Positions 34,283-43,110 are shown, counted from the first letter of the stretch. The stretch: DNA of 64,000 nt from Ferdinandcohnia sp036962685 (GCF_036962685.1 NZ_JBALOP010000015.1:1-64000), one strand, 5' to 3'. Numbers and translations are program-made. Notes: generated by a model not told the origin, from the sequence alone.

Positions 34283-35290
34283 CTAAACTTTTCGATCTAC
34301 TGCTTGGGGAGGTTGTTCAAACCATTTTTCTTTTATTGCTAAAAGTAAACCCATTCCATAATACTTCTTCATATCATCTGATATTTTTTCAAGTTTAGAA
34401 ACGATATCCGTTCTTAAACTAGAAGTCAGCGCCTGATTTACCATAGTAAAACAGAATATTCCCAGACAAGTATTTACAAAGAACAACATTAACTTTTCGG
34501 AAAAAGGAGATATCTCTACATTAGATATTTGATAGTCCCCCGAGGCTGAAATTGGAATATTTTCTTTTTCAAGAATTTCTTGAAGTGAGTCTAAAACCTT
34601 TTCAATTCCATCTCTACCTTTTCCAAAATGTTGTTTTAGCCCTTTTGTTGGGGCTAATTTACTAAACGTAACAAAAACCATCTTTGAAAATTGTGCCCTA
34701 TGTATAACCCTAGAAATATTAGCTATCTCAGCAGTATTTAAAGGTCTTGAACCTCCAAAAAAACCATTAAGATACATGAAATTATTAGCAAATTCTACCT
34801 CACTATCTATCGCTACTTGTGGGGGTTTCAAATATGTTCCATTAGATATCATTAAATCGACAATTTCATTTTGTATGTTTACAGAAAAAGCAATGTTATC
34901 TTGAAAATGTTTTCGAATATCTTTTCTGGTACAATCTGATATTGCACTAGGATATGTACTCATCGAGAGGTGTGTTAGATCAAAACAAAAAGTTAAAATA
35001 TATGTATCGGAAAATACTTTGGTTGCATCAACCCTAACGTCTTCATCGGTAAAACCAAGAGGGACATTCAGGTTCTCTTTGACAAATATATCGGTGAGTT
35101 CATTTATATTTTTTCGAGATTGATTTAATACCTTTTCGATTACTTGTTTTATTTTGCTATCTTCAGTAGTTTCGAAAAAATATTCAAAAAGCCTTTGTTT
35201 CATACTGTTCATTAAAAAAGAAGACCAAATATTAGATACCTCGGTTGCGGTTAACTCTAGAAAAGGCATACGTTTATTTAAATTACTCAT
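34283..35290 (-). CDS. DUF3231 family protein
   Basis: 335 residues with two similar halves, each an all-helical ferritin-like bundle of the DUF3231 type found almost only in Bacillus relatives (LTATEVSNIWSSFLMNSMKQ in the first half, TAEIANISRVIHRAQFSKM / SEKLMLFFVNTCLG in the second). Often encoded near spore or stress genes; function unknown. ATG at 35290 with AAAGGAG 8 bases upstream; a GTG three codons earlier overlaps the RBS. Confidence 0.85.
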   Translation of the reverse strand: MSNLNKRMPFLELTATEVSNIWSSFLMNSMKQRLFEYFFETTEDSKIKQVIEKVLNQSRKNINELTDIFVKENLNVPLGFTDEDVRVDATKVFSDTYILTFCFDLTHLSMSTYPSAISDCTRKDIRKHFQDNIAFSVNIQNEIVDLMISNGTYLKPPQVAIDSEVEFANNFMYLNGFFGGSRPLNTAEIANISRVIHRAQFSKMVFVTFSKLAPTKGLKQHFGKGRDGIEKVLDSLQEILEKENIPISASGDYQISNVEISPFSEKLMLFFVNTCLGIFCFTMVNQALTSSLRTDIVSKLEKISDDMKKYYGMGLLLAIKEKWFEQPPQAVDRKV

Positions 35291-35514
35291 TTTATCCACT
35301 CCTTTCTAATTAAATCTCCAACCTCCACCTAATTTACCCCTTTTCCAAACTATTAGTTAGTTTTTTCAAATTTACTTTATTTATTAAAAAAATTTTAACA
35401 CCTTAATTGAATACTAAATTAGAATAGAAAAACGAAGGCAAAAATGAACATAAGTGGTTCCGGATTGGGGTGCTTCTTTCGTTGGGGGATCAGGTTAAGC
35501 ACCTGAGCTGATAC

Positions 35515-35648
35515 ATAGACGGAGAGATTCCGCCTATTGACTCGAAAAATTCGAAAATGGGAGATTTTGCTTTACATTGGCGGAAAACCTACCCTTATTT
35601 ACCTAGAAACTGGCTCCATTCTACATTTAACCGGAAAATCTCGGTTTA
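35515..35648. repeat. Palindromic intergenic elements (CGGA...TCCG type)
   Basis: At least two palindromes of the same type as at 23.9-24.1 kb: ATAGACGGAGAGATTCCGCC followed by TAT at 35515, and TAACCGGAAAATCTCGGTTT at 35628. They end three bases before the stop codon of the CPVC glutaredoxin gene. Confidence 0.5.
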
Positions 35649-35651
35649 CTT

Positions 35652-35891
35652 TTAGTTTTCGTGTAATGCATTCAATATTTTTGCAGGATCAAATCCAGAG
35701 ACCCACACTCCGTTTACATTTGTTTGTGGGACAGTAAATTTTTTTGTTTTACTAATTAATCTAATCATTGCTAAGGGATTTAGATCTACATTCACTTCTT
35801 TATAGGATATTTCATAAGAGTCAAAAAATCCTTTTACCATTCCACAAACTGGGCAAAAAGTGGTTGTGTAAACTGTTACTGATTGATTCAT
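35652..35891 (-). CDS. Glutaredoxin-like protein (CPVC)
   Basis: 79 residues, single glutaredoxin fold with the active site CPVC at 13-16, cis-proline segment TVPQTNVNG and the ending VSGFDPAKIL. It is the paralog of the CPYC protein at 20.8 kb. The position next to the HesB-like selenoprotein and the rhodanese genes, on the same strand, suggests a role in thiol or persulfide reduction, but a terminator separates it from them. The RBS is weak (GAGG at 10 bases). Confidence 0.85.
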   Translation of the reverse strand: MNQSVTVYTTTFCPVCGMVKGFFDSYEISYKEVNVDLNPLAMIRLISKTKKFTVPQTNVNGVWVSGFDPAKILNALHEN

Positions 35892-35993
35892 TGATTTGCA
35901 ACCTCATTTACTAATAGATAGATTGGGTTTAGAAAACACTAAAGCCCTGTCTTTCGATTTTCTACTAATTAAAATTAACTTTCCCAAAGATGT

Positions 35994-36017
35994 AAAAAAG
36001 GGCTAAAATAGCCCTTT
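35994..36017 (-). terminator. Terminator of the rhodanese-HesB operon
   Basis: AAAGGGCTA and TAGCCCTTT form a 9-bp stem followed by a T run on the minus strand, immediately after the HesB-like stop codon. Confidence 0.8.
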
Positions 36018-36018
36018 A

Positions 36019-36306
36019 CTAAACTCGAAGCACAGTAAACTGTCCGCCTCCGAATAATGTCTTTACATAGTCAATCTTTACACCATTAAAATAAATTTGA
36101 TCTCTTTCATTTACTAAAAATCCAATTCCATCCTGCTCAGTGATTTCATCATTTTCTAAAGCCGACTCTTCCAGAGTCAGACGAAGCCTCGGTCCCCCTC
36201 AGCCAATACCCATCTCAAAGCGAATCAGTGGTTGTTTACCCTCATCGATGACATCTTGAACTTCACTTTTAATAGCTGAAATTGCAGCATGTGTTACCTT
36301 GACCAT
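36019..36306 (-). CDS. HesB/IscA-like protein with in-frame TGA, probable selenoprotein
   Basis: ATG at 36306 has a perfect AAGGAGG RBS. The frame reads MVKVTHAAISAIKSEV..., reaches TGA at codon 36 (36199-36201) and continues in the same frame as GGPRLRLTLEESALEND... to TAG at 36019, 95 residues in all. Sequence on both sides fits one HesB/IscA-like domain, and the TGA falls exactly at the cysteine expected in GIGxGGPRL. HesB-like selenoproteins with Sec in this place are an established family. A SECIS-like hairpin follows. The other IscA C-terminal cysteines are lacking (FGGGQF instead), so Sec would be the sole redox residue. A nonsense mutation of a Cys codon is the alternative. Confidence 0.78.
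36162..36201 (-). promoter_or_regulatory. Candidate bacterial SECIS element
   Basis: Beginning with the UGA at 36199-36201, 18 bases follow and then an 8-bp stem (CUGACUCU with AGAGUCGG, one U-G pair) closed by a GGA loop (36170-36172). The GG of the loop is 26 bases after the UGA, within the range known for bacterial SECIS elements, which are read by SelB. The hairpin lies entirely in the coding sequence, as required. Confidence 0.68.
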
Positions 36307-36349
36307 TTGAATACCTCCTTTTAATTTTTATAGTCTTTGGCCCTTCTTA

Positions 36350-36649
36350 TTATTCAAGGTTTCCTTTCCACTCATTCATTCCGCCGATCATATCCTCGAC
36401 TTTGAAACCTAGTGCCTCTAGTATTCCACAACCTGCTTTACTTCGGTTGCCAGATTGACACACAACTACATAGTTTTTTTCTTTATCTAATTCACTTTTT
36501 CGCAAAGCAATCTGACCTAAAGGAATATTTTTGGCACCTGGAATTTTACCACCAGCTGCCTCCCCTGTTTCACGAACATCAATAATGAATACTTCTTCAC
36601 CATTTTCAAGACGTTTAGTTACTTCTTCTGGTGTTATTTGTTTTGCCAT
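36350..36649 (-). CDS. Single-domain rhodanese
   Basis: 99 residues, cytoplasmic rhodanese homology domain with FIIDVRETGE near the N-terminus and the active-site loop CQSGNRSK (persulfide-forming Cys). It transfers sulfane sulfur between thiols. RBS AAAGGA before ATG. It lies 16 bases downstream of the membrane-anchored rhodanese gene and 43 bases upstream of the HesB-like gene, all in one presumed transcript controlled by the CstR operator. Confidence 0.92.
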   Translation of the reverse strand: MAKQITPEEVTKRLENGEEVFIIDVRETGEAAGGKIPGAKNIPLGQIALRKSELDKEKNYVVVCQSGNRSKAGCGILEALGFKVEDMIGGMNEWKGNLE

Positions 36650-36665
36650 TATTTATTATCCTTTC

Positions 36666-37025
36666 TTAGTACCAAGCACTCATGCCGCCTTTTACATTGT
36701 AAATCTTTTCAAAGCCCTGCTTTTTCAATAATTTTGCTGCGTTTGCACTTCTCATTCCACTTTGACAAATAACAACTATCTCTTTGTTTTTATTTAATTG
36801 ATCTACTGTGCTACGCAAATTGGAAAGTGGCATATTTTTAAACGGTGGGCGGTGGTTTGCTTTATATTCACCTGGTGTACGCACATCGATAAATTGAACG
36901 CTTTTGTCCTTAAATTTATCCTTTGCTTCTTGAACCGTTATATTCGTAATACCTTTTGTTGGAATGAAACGTCTAAAAACAAATAATGCTAGTAATATAA
37001 TGATGATCCATTGAATCATATCCAT
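36666..37025 (-). CDS. Membrane-anchored rhodanese
   Basis: 119 residues. One N-terminal transmembrane helix (MIQWIIIILLALFVFRRF, residues about 3-20) precedes a rhodanese domain with VQFIDVRTPGEYK and the active-site loop CQSGMRSA. ATG at 37025 is chosen because GGGGAG is 7 bases upstream; an earlier ATG at 37040 overlaps it. It is the first gene behind the operator at 37071-37088, so it should be induced by persulfide stress. Confidence 0.9.
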   Translation of the reverse strand: MDMIQWIIIILLALFVFRRFIPTKGITNITVQEAKDKFKDKSVQFIDVRTPGEYKANHRPPFKNMPLSNLRSTVDQLNKNKEIVVICQSGMRSANAAKLLKKQGFEKIYNVKGGMSAWY

Positions 37026-37070
37026 TCTTATTCTCCCCATCTCTCTTCATATTTTTAATTTAACTTCGGT

Positions 37071-37088
37071 TATACCTACAGGGGTATA
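37071..37088. promoter_or_regulatory. CstR-type operator 1
   Basis: TATACC-TACAGG-GGTATA, a perfect 6-bp inverted repeat with a 6-base spacer, located between cstR and the rhodanese operon and identical in its arms to the second operator at 37788. Confidence 0.7.
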
Positions 37089-37133
37089 ACCTTACCTAAA
37101 AAGAAATAGGTCAGCAACTAATTGTTGAACCTT

Positions 37134-37394
37134 TTATCTACTTTTTACTAATAAATCTACTGCTTCTTTTACAAGACTTTTCGTATCTTCACCTTTTTCG
37201 ATATTCTCACGTACGCATTGTTCTAGATTCGTGCTTACAATCAAGCCAATTGTACGATCAATCGCTGTACGTGAAGCAGATAATTGAGTAATGACATCTC
37301 TACAATCTTTCTTTTGTTCAATCATATTTAATACGCCTTTTATTTGACCCTCAATACGTTTCAAGCGATTTATTACAGATTTATCATATTCCAT
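37134..37394 (-). CDS. cstR: CstR-type persulfide-sensing repressor (CsoR/DUF156 family)
   Basis: 86 residues, all-helical DUF156 repressor. The two regulatory cysteines are Cys31 (KKDC) and Cys60 (NLEQC), the positions used by S. aureus CstR, and the copper-binding His of CsoR is replaced by Asn56. That pattern indicates sensing of persulfides or polysulfides instead of Cu(I). It has an AAAGGAGG RBS and overlaps the end of the frameshifted rhodanese-like gene by 11 bases. Two identical-arm operators flank it, fitting control of both transcripts. Confidence 0.9.
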   Translation of the reverse strand: MEYDKSVINRLKRIEGQIKGVLNMIEQKKDCRDVITQLSASRTAIDRTIGLIVSTNLEQCVRENIEKGEDTKSLVKEAVDLLVKSR

Positions 37395-37751
37395 TTATTA
37401 CTCCTCCTTTTTTCATACAAGGACAATCCAAAATCTCAAAACTGCTAACATGATACCCTTTTTTTAATAAAAACCTCAAACCTAGATTAAGTTCAATGCG
37501 ATTGGCTGCAACAACATGTAACGATTTGTAGGGTATCTCACTACTATATCGCTTTAAATAAGCATAAGGTATTTGCATTGCAGTATTTGCTGAAATACCT
37601 TTTTCGTTGTAATCCCTAATATCTAATACAACTATATCCTTACCTTCTTCAATGTTTTTCTTACAAAAGATGCCCTTAACAGGGAAGTATCTTCTATATA
37701 ATTCAATACATAGGAAAGCAAAATAGCAGCTCCTATTATATATTTAACCAT
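37384..37751 (-). pseudogene. Frameshifted membrane rhodanese-like gene
   Basis: ATG at 37751 with AGGTGAT upstream opens a membrane anchor (MVKYIIGAAILLSYVL) that soon stops. A second frame, without a start codon, takes over near 37702 with LYRRYFPVKGIFCKKN..., VVLDIRDYNEKG and continues through MQIPYAYLKRYSSEIPYKSL to its stop at 37384, which overlaps cstR. Joined, this is a degenerate rhodanese-like protein of about 122 residues with a C-terminal CPC instead of an active-site loop. A one-base insertion or two-base deletion, or a sequencing error, explains the break. Confidence 0.7.
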
Positions 37752-37787
37752 TTTTATCACCTATTAAAATAGATTATACAAGCATAA

Positions 37788-37805
37788 TATACCCCTATAG
37801 GTATA
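37788..37805. promoter_or_regulatory. CstR-type operator 2
   Basis: TATACC-CCTATA-GGTATA upstream of the frameshifted rhodanese-like gene and cstR, suggesting autoregulation. Confidence 0.7.
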
Positions 37806-37830
37806 TTGTCAAGGCTTCTATTTCATTTAC

Positions 37831-37862
37831 AAAAAAAGCGAGCACCATAAGTCGGTAGTCGC
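37831..37862 (-). terminator. Terminator downstream of speG
   Basis: GCGAC..ACC pairs with GGT..TCGC with two internal mismatches, followed by seven T on the minus strand. Confidence 0.55.
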
Positions 37863-37955
37863 CCCATTGTAAATCATTTAAAATTATATTCCGTTACAAT
37901 TTTTTCTCTTCCCGTTACTAGATCATTAAAGTATTCATAAAGGTTTACACCATTC

Positions 37956-38471
37956 TCAAGAACCCCTATTGAAATATTGATGTTGAAACATACACATTCT
38001 TATTGCATTATGATATTCACCATCAACAAAAAACTCATCGATTAGTTCTCCTTCAAACTGAAAACCAAGTGTTTCATATATGTGAATCGCTTTTTCATTC
38101 GTTTTATCAACGATTAAATATAATTTGTACATATTTAATACAGAAAACGCATAGTCCATTGCGAGAAATGTGGCAGACTTCGCATATCCATTACCTTGAT
38201 GTTTCGGATCAATAATAATTTGAAATTCAACCCTACGATGAATATAATCAATCTCTACTAACTCCACCAGTCCCACCATTTCATCGCCTTTTTGTACGAT
38301 AAATCTTCGTTCCCCCTGATCGTGAATATGTTTATCATATAAATCCTGCAATTCAACAAACGCTTCATACGGCTCTTCAAACCAATAGGACATGATGTTC
38401 GCATTAATATTTAGTTTATGTACAAATCCTAAGTCAACTCTTTCTAATGGCCTTAGTTTTACATCACTCAT
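37956..38471 (-). CDS. speG: Spermidine N1-acetyltransferase
   Basis: 171 residues, GNAT fold. It carries the block around YWFEEPYEAFVELQDLYDKH that is nearly identical to E. coli SpeG as I recall it, the acetyl-CoA P-loop DPKHQGNGYAKSA and the C-terminal RMCMFQHQY. SpeG acetylates spermidine and spermine to relieve polyamine toxicity. RBS GGAGG before ATG. After its stop, about 90 bases still look coding in another frame (LENGVNLYEYFNDLVTGREK), possibly a decayed neighbour. Confidence 0.92.
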   Translation of the reverse strand: MSDVKLRPLERVDLGFVHKLNINANIMSYWFEEPYEAFVELQDLYDKHIHDQGERRFIVQKGDEMVGLVELVEIDYIHRRVEFQIIIDPKHQGNGYAKSATFLAMDYAFSVLNMYKLYLIVDKTNEKAIHIYETLGFQFEGELIDEFFVDGEYHNAIRMCMFQHQYFNRGS

Positions 38472-38517
38472 TACTCTTCATCCTCCGAATCCTACGTTCA
38501 AAAAATACACTTACGCT

Positions 38518-38577
38518 TATGATAGTAGAACGGCAAACGATAAACAAGTGATTGCATTTAAGAAAGCTTTAGTCTAA
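38518..38577 (+). pseudogene. Gene remnant with a counterpart at 61.7 kb
   Basis: A short frame ends in AYDSRTANDKQVIAFKKALV and a stop. The DNA around GATAGTAGAACGGCAAACGA is repeated, with scattered changes, at 61717-61770 (GATAGTAAAACGGTAAACGA). Both look like decayed 3' ends of the same gene type, which I do not recognise. Confidence 0.4.
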
Positions 38578-38791
38578 TTAACCTCTACAAAATACCGATT
38601 TATTTATCCTCAAAACAAATACATTTGTCAACTCAAAAAGTAGGTACAATTAACCTATTATTGTCAAAAGCGCCAAAATCCCTATTACCATATACCTAAT
38701 TTTCAAAAAATTTACACTACCGTAAAATTTATTTTGCTATATTATCTTTGGGTCTACTAAACTAAAAATAATATAGAAGGATGAGTGCCTA

Positions 38792-41700
38792 ATGAATTCA
38801 AATAGAAAAAACAGGGGCAAGAAAATTTTTGCTAGTACACTTGCAATCAGCCTGTTAGCAACGCCTCTCTTGTCTGGCAATGCTATGGCTGCAAACCCGA
38901 TGAAGAACAAGGTTCAATCACAAGTTGAACTTCGTATCATGGAAACGACTGATGTTCATACAAATCTACTAAGCTTTGACTATTACAAAAATAGTGAAGC
39001 GCCTAAATTGGGACTAGCCAAAACTGCAACTCTTGTTAAAGAAGCACGAGAAGAAGTAAAAAACTCTGTACTTGTAGATAATGGTGACCTTATACAAGGA
39101 AATCCTCTCGGTACATACAAAGCAAAAATTGACCCTTTAGAGGAAGGAGAAGTACATCCTGCAATCAAGGCCATGAACTTAATGGGCTATGATATGGCAA
39201 CCCTAGGAAACCATGAATTTAACTATGGACTAGATTTTCTTGACGAAGTCTATGATGATGCAAATTTCCCTTTCGTCAATGCAAATGTATTTGTAGATGA
39301 TCATGATACAGATCCAACTAATGATATTAATAAATATACCCCTTATAAAATTGTAAATAAAAAAGTAACAGATGAATCTGGTAAAACAAATGTCATTAAA
39401 ATCGGATATATCGGATTTGTACCTCCTCAAATTAGTGAGTGGGATAAATCCAATCTAGATGGAAAGGTCATAACCAAAAACATCATTGAAACTGCTAAAA
39501 AATATATCCCGATGATGAAGAATGAAGGAGCAGATGTCATTATCGCATTAGCTCACTCAGGTTTTAGCGGAAATGAAGAAAATACTGAAGATACAGTATA
39601 TGCTTTAAGTAAAGTACCTGGTATTGATGCCATTACATTTTCACACACTCATAAAGTATTCCCAGCAAAAGATGCAGCTAGTCTAGATACATTGTTCAAA
39701 GGTACAGATGGACAACCTCTACCTGGGGTAGATAACGAAAATGGAACAATTAACGGAGTGGCTGCTGTACAAGCTGGATTTGGCGGTGGATCATTAGGAA
39801 TTATTGACCTTAGCTTACAAAAGGTAAAAGGGAAATGGTCTGTAGCTGATTCCCAATCCTCCACGAGACAAATTGACACTGTTTAACCAAACGAAGCAAT
39901 CGTGGATGCTGTGAAAGCTGATCATGAGGCGACCTTAGAATATGTTAATACACCAATTGGAACGACAACGGATGATATTTATAGTTATTTCGCGCTTGTA
40001 CAAGATGATCCATCTATTCAAGTAGTGACAAATGCACAAAAATGGTATATCGAAAATTATATCAATCTAAACAAGCCCGAATTAAAAGATCTTCCTATTT
40101 TATCAGCAGGAGCCCCATTTAAAGCTGGCCGTAATGGTATCGATGAATACACAGAAATTAAAAAAGGTGATTTGACCATTCGTAGCGCTGCTGATTTATA
40201 CCTTTATGACAACACTCTAAAAGCTATTAAAATAAAAGGTTCTGTGGTAAAAGAGTGGCTTGAAATGTCGGCTGGTCAATACAACACCATTGATTCTACA
40301 AAAACAACAGAACAATCGTTAATTAATCCTGCATTTCCGGTATATAACTTTGATGTAATCGATGGTGTAGAATATCAAATTGATGTGACAAAACCAGCAA
40401 AATATGCACCAAATGGAACCCTTTTAAACCCTGATTCCAGCCGTGTTGTAAGTCTTACATACAATGGGGACCCTTTGAATCCAGAGCAAGAATTTATCGT
40501 TGTTACAAATAATTACCGTGCTGGTGGCGGTGGAAATTTCCCTGGATTAAAAGGCAGTGAATTAGTCGTCGATTCAGCGGATGAAAACCGTCAAGTTTTA
40601 ATGGATTATATTTCTGAGGTAAAAGAAATTACCCCAACAGCTGATGGAAACTGGTCAATTGCTCCAATCTCAGGAGATGTGAATGTTACTTTTACAACGT
40701 CACCAAAGGCAGAGCAATATATCATGGAAGGAAGTCCATTCTCTTATTCTGGCAAAACCGATTCTAAAGGATTTGGAATCTTTCATTTTAACTTGAATAG
40801 TCATTCGGGCGACCGATTAAAGGTTCAGCTTTTAGGAGTAAATGATTTACATGGACAGTTAGATACGGTTACCAAAGTCGGAGATTTATCAGCTGGACAT
40901 ATTGAGTACTTAGCAACTGCATTAAAACAGGAAGAAGCAACAAATCCACATACACTTCTTTTACATTCAGGTGATATGATTGGAGGAAGCCCATTAATTT
41001 CAGCTCTTTTCCAAGATGAGCCCACCATTGAAGCATTAGAAAATATCGGTTTTGATGCGGGGACATTCGGAAATCACGAGTTCGATGAAGGAATTGACGA
41101 ACTGCATCGTATGATGAACGGTGGAGATCATCCAAACGGATCGGTTGGTTATGACGGCATGAACTTCCCTCTTGTAGCAGCCAATGCATATGATACAAGA
41201 GATGGAAAATTAATAACAGATCCTTACACCGTATTCACAATGGAAGGTGAAAAAATAGGTGTAATCGGAGTTGTCACTCAAGAAACTCCTTCCATGATTG
41301 TCACAAAAGGAAATGAATCATTAAAGATTACTGACGAAGTTGAGGCCATCAACAAGTATACAGAAGAATTAAAGGAACAAGGGATCGAAGCCATTATCGT
41401 CCTTGCACATAACCCTGCTACCCAAATTGGTTATACAGATTCATTCGATGCAAGTAGAATTGCAGAACAAATTGATGATGAAGTAGACGTCATCTTTGCT
41501 GCACACAACCATGCAATGGTAAACCGAGTAGTTGACAATAAACTAATTGTTCAAGCCTACTCTTATGGTTCTGCTTTTTCTGATGTAGAAGTTGAAATTG
41601 ATCGCGCTACTGGGGATATCGTTAATAAATCAGCTGAGATTAAAACGGTATATCATAAGGACTATACTCCAGATCCAGAAGTTGCAGCGATTATGAAAAA

Positions 41701-42310
41701 ATATACAGAAAAGGTTGAACCAATTAAAGCAACAGTTGTTGGGCAATCTTTATCTACCCTTGAAAAGGATTATCCAACTGTAGCTAATGAATTTGGGGAT
41801 TTCGCTCTTGGAAATCTTATAGCAGATGGTATGAAAGCTGCAATGAACGCTGACTTTGCTATGATGAATGGTGGCGGTGTCCGCTCCCCATTAGAAACAG
41901 GTGAAGTAACATTTGGTGATTTATTTGCCATTCAGCCATTTGGTAATGTATTAAATAAAGTAAAACTTAGCGGTGCAGATCTAGAGATCGTTTTAAATAA
42001 CCAGATAACAGATAGAGGTCTTGACTTCCATATTGCTGGCTTTAAATACACATATACTTATGACAGCACTGCTAAAACAGGCAAGGTTGTAGACATCTTC
42101 TTACCAAATGGAAGCAAGATTGATAAGACAAAGGAATACACTGTTGTTGTCAACAACTATATGACAGGAAACCTTAAATACGGTATTGGCACTCTTTCTA
42201 CCGACTTAGAAGTTGGCCCAGTAGATGTTGATGCAACCGTCAATTTTGTAAAAACATTACCATCACCTTTTGAATATAAGTCTGAAGGAAGAATCCAAAA
42301 AGTGAACTAA
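38792..42310 (+). pseudogene. yfkN: yfkN-like bifunctional nucleotide phosphoesterase, split by a TAA stop
   Basis: A signal peptide (cut near NAMAA) starts a tandem protein: metallophosphatase 1 (TTDVHTNLL, GNHEFNYG, SHTHKVFP), its 5'-nucleotidase C-terminal domain, metallophosphatase 2 (GVNDLHGQLD, HSGDMIGG, GNHEFDEG, AAHNHAMV) and its C-terminal domain (NGGGVRSPL). Homologs are exported 2',3'-cyclic nucleotidase/5'-nucleotidases. In-frame TAA at 39884-39886 interrupts the first nucleotidase domain; the frame resumes unchanged at once. The downstream GTG at 39902 has no RBS, so the second half is probably not made alone. The rest of the gene is intact, so the lesion is recent or an error. 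Confidence 0.85.
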
Positions 42311-42318
42311 TAAACAGC

Positions 42319-42355
42319 GGACTGTATAGATTTTATAGATGAATCCATACAGTCC
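42319..42355. terminator. Bidirectional terminator
   Basis: GGACTGTAT and ATACAGTCC form a perfect 9-bp outer stem between the convergent yfkN and DUF4386 genes. Confidence 0.7.
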
Positions 42356-42414
42356 TTTATGTTCAAAGATTATACCTACAAAATAAATTAAGCTGCTAAA
42401 TACTACTTAAAACA

Positions 42415-43110
42415 TTAATTCACTTTTAGTTTTTCAAGGTTTTGATTATGAAATCCCTTCACAATTAACCAGACTGCTAAACTCATCTCATAGACACCCA
42501 CAGGTAGAGCGATGAGTCCTTTTGCTGCAGAGATAGGTTCTACTATACCAAACATGTCTAGTAAACCGGCTACGAATACCAAAATGGCTGAGATCATCCC
42601 ATATTGCGCTAAAGGTTTTGGCACTAAACCTGTTTTGAAAAGTAAATAACTATACATAACTGTATTTAAGCCTAACATCAAATTGGGCCCTAACATAAAA
42701 GTCCAGCGATGAAATGATTGCAACATTAAACCTAAAGCATGAAGACTTTCACTATTTAAGTTGTCTGCTTCATAATACAAACTAAGATGCAATAAACCTA
42801 ATATGCTTATCAAGCCTATTGCTATAAAAATAGCTTCCATAAATCGGAAACAAAGATATCCTAATGCAATACGTTCATTCCAACTACGAAGATATGGAAA
42901 CAGCATAACAGCCGTCCCAATCGCCGCCACTACTAGAAAAAGATCATTTAGTACTCCAATTAAAACCTTTGTCTCAAATCCATCTACCACAGACATATAC
43001 CATTGATCCGACAATACTGGTTGATAATAAACTACAGCAATGACTGAAGTGACCGCAGCAACTATATATAGAATACCTATTATAATCCCATTCACTCGAT
43101 CTTGTCTCAT
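42415..43110 (-). CDS. DUF4386 family membrane protein
   Basis: 231 residues with six predicted transmembrane helices. The NDLFLVVAAIGTAVMLFPYL and YLCFRFMEAIFIAIGL blocks fit the DUF4386 family of bacterial membrane proteins of unknown function. ATG at 43110 follows GGGAGG; a long in-frame upstream extension would overlap the divergent regulator and is rejected. The neighbouring AraC-type gene is divergent, with a 99-base shared promoter region, and may control it. Confidence 0.8.
   Translation of the reverse strand: MRQDRVNGIIIGILYIVAAVTSVIAVVYYQPVLSDQWYMSVVDGFETKVLIGVLNDLFLVVAAIGTAVMLFPYLRSWNERIALGYLCFRFMEAIFIAIGLISILGLLHLSLYYEADNLNSESLHALGLMLQSFHRWTFMLGPNLMLGLNTVMYSYLLFKTGLVPKPLAQYGMISAILVFVAGLLDMFGIVEPISAAKGLIALPVGVYEMSLAVWLIVKGFHNQNLEKLKVN

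Noticed and set aside
36199..36201. Plain nonsense mutation in the HesB-like gene
   Set aside because: Not fully excluded, but a Cys-to-TGA change at just this residue followed by a well-placed GG-loop hairpin and an otherwise intact frame makes selenocysteine more likely.
39902..42310. Separate gene starting at GTG 39902
   Set aside because: No RBS, no signal peptide, and it begins inside a nucleotidase domain; it is the second part of the interrupted yfkN.
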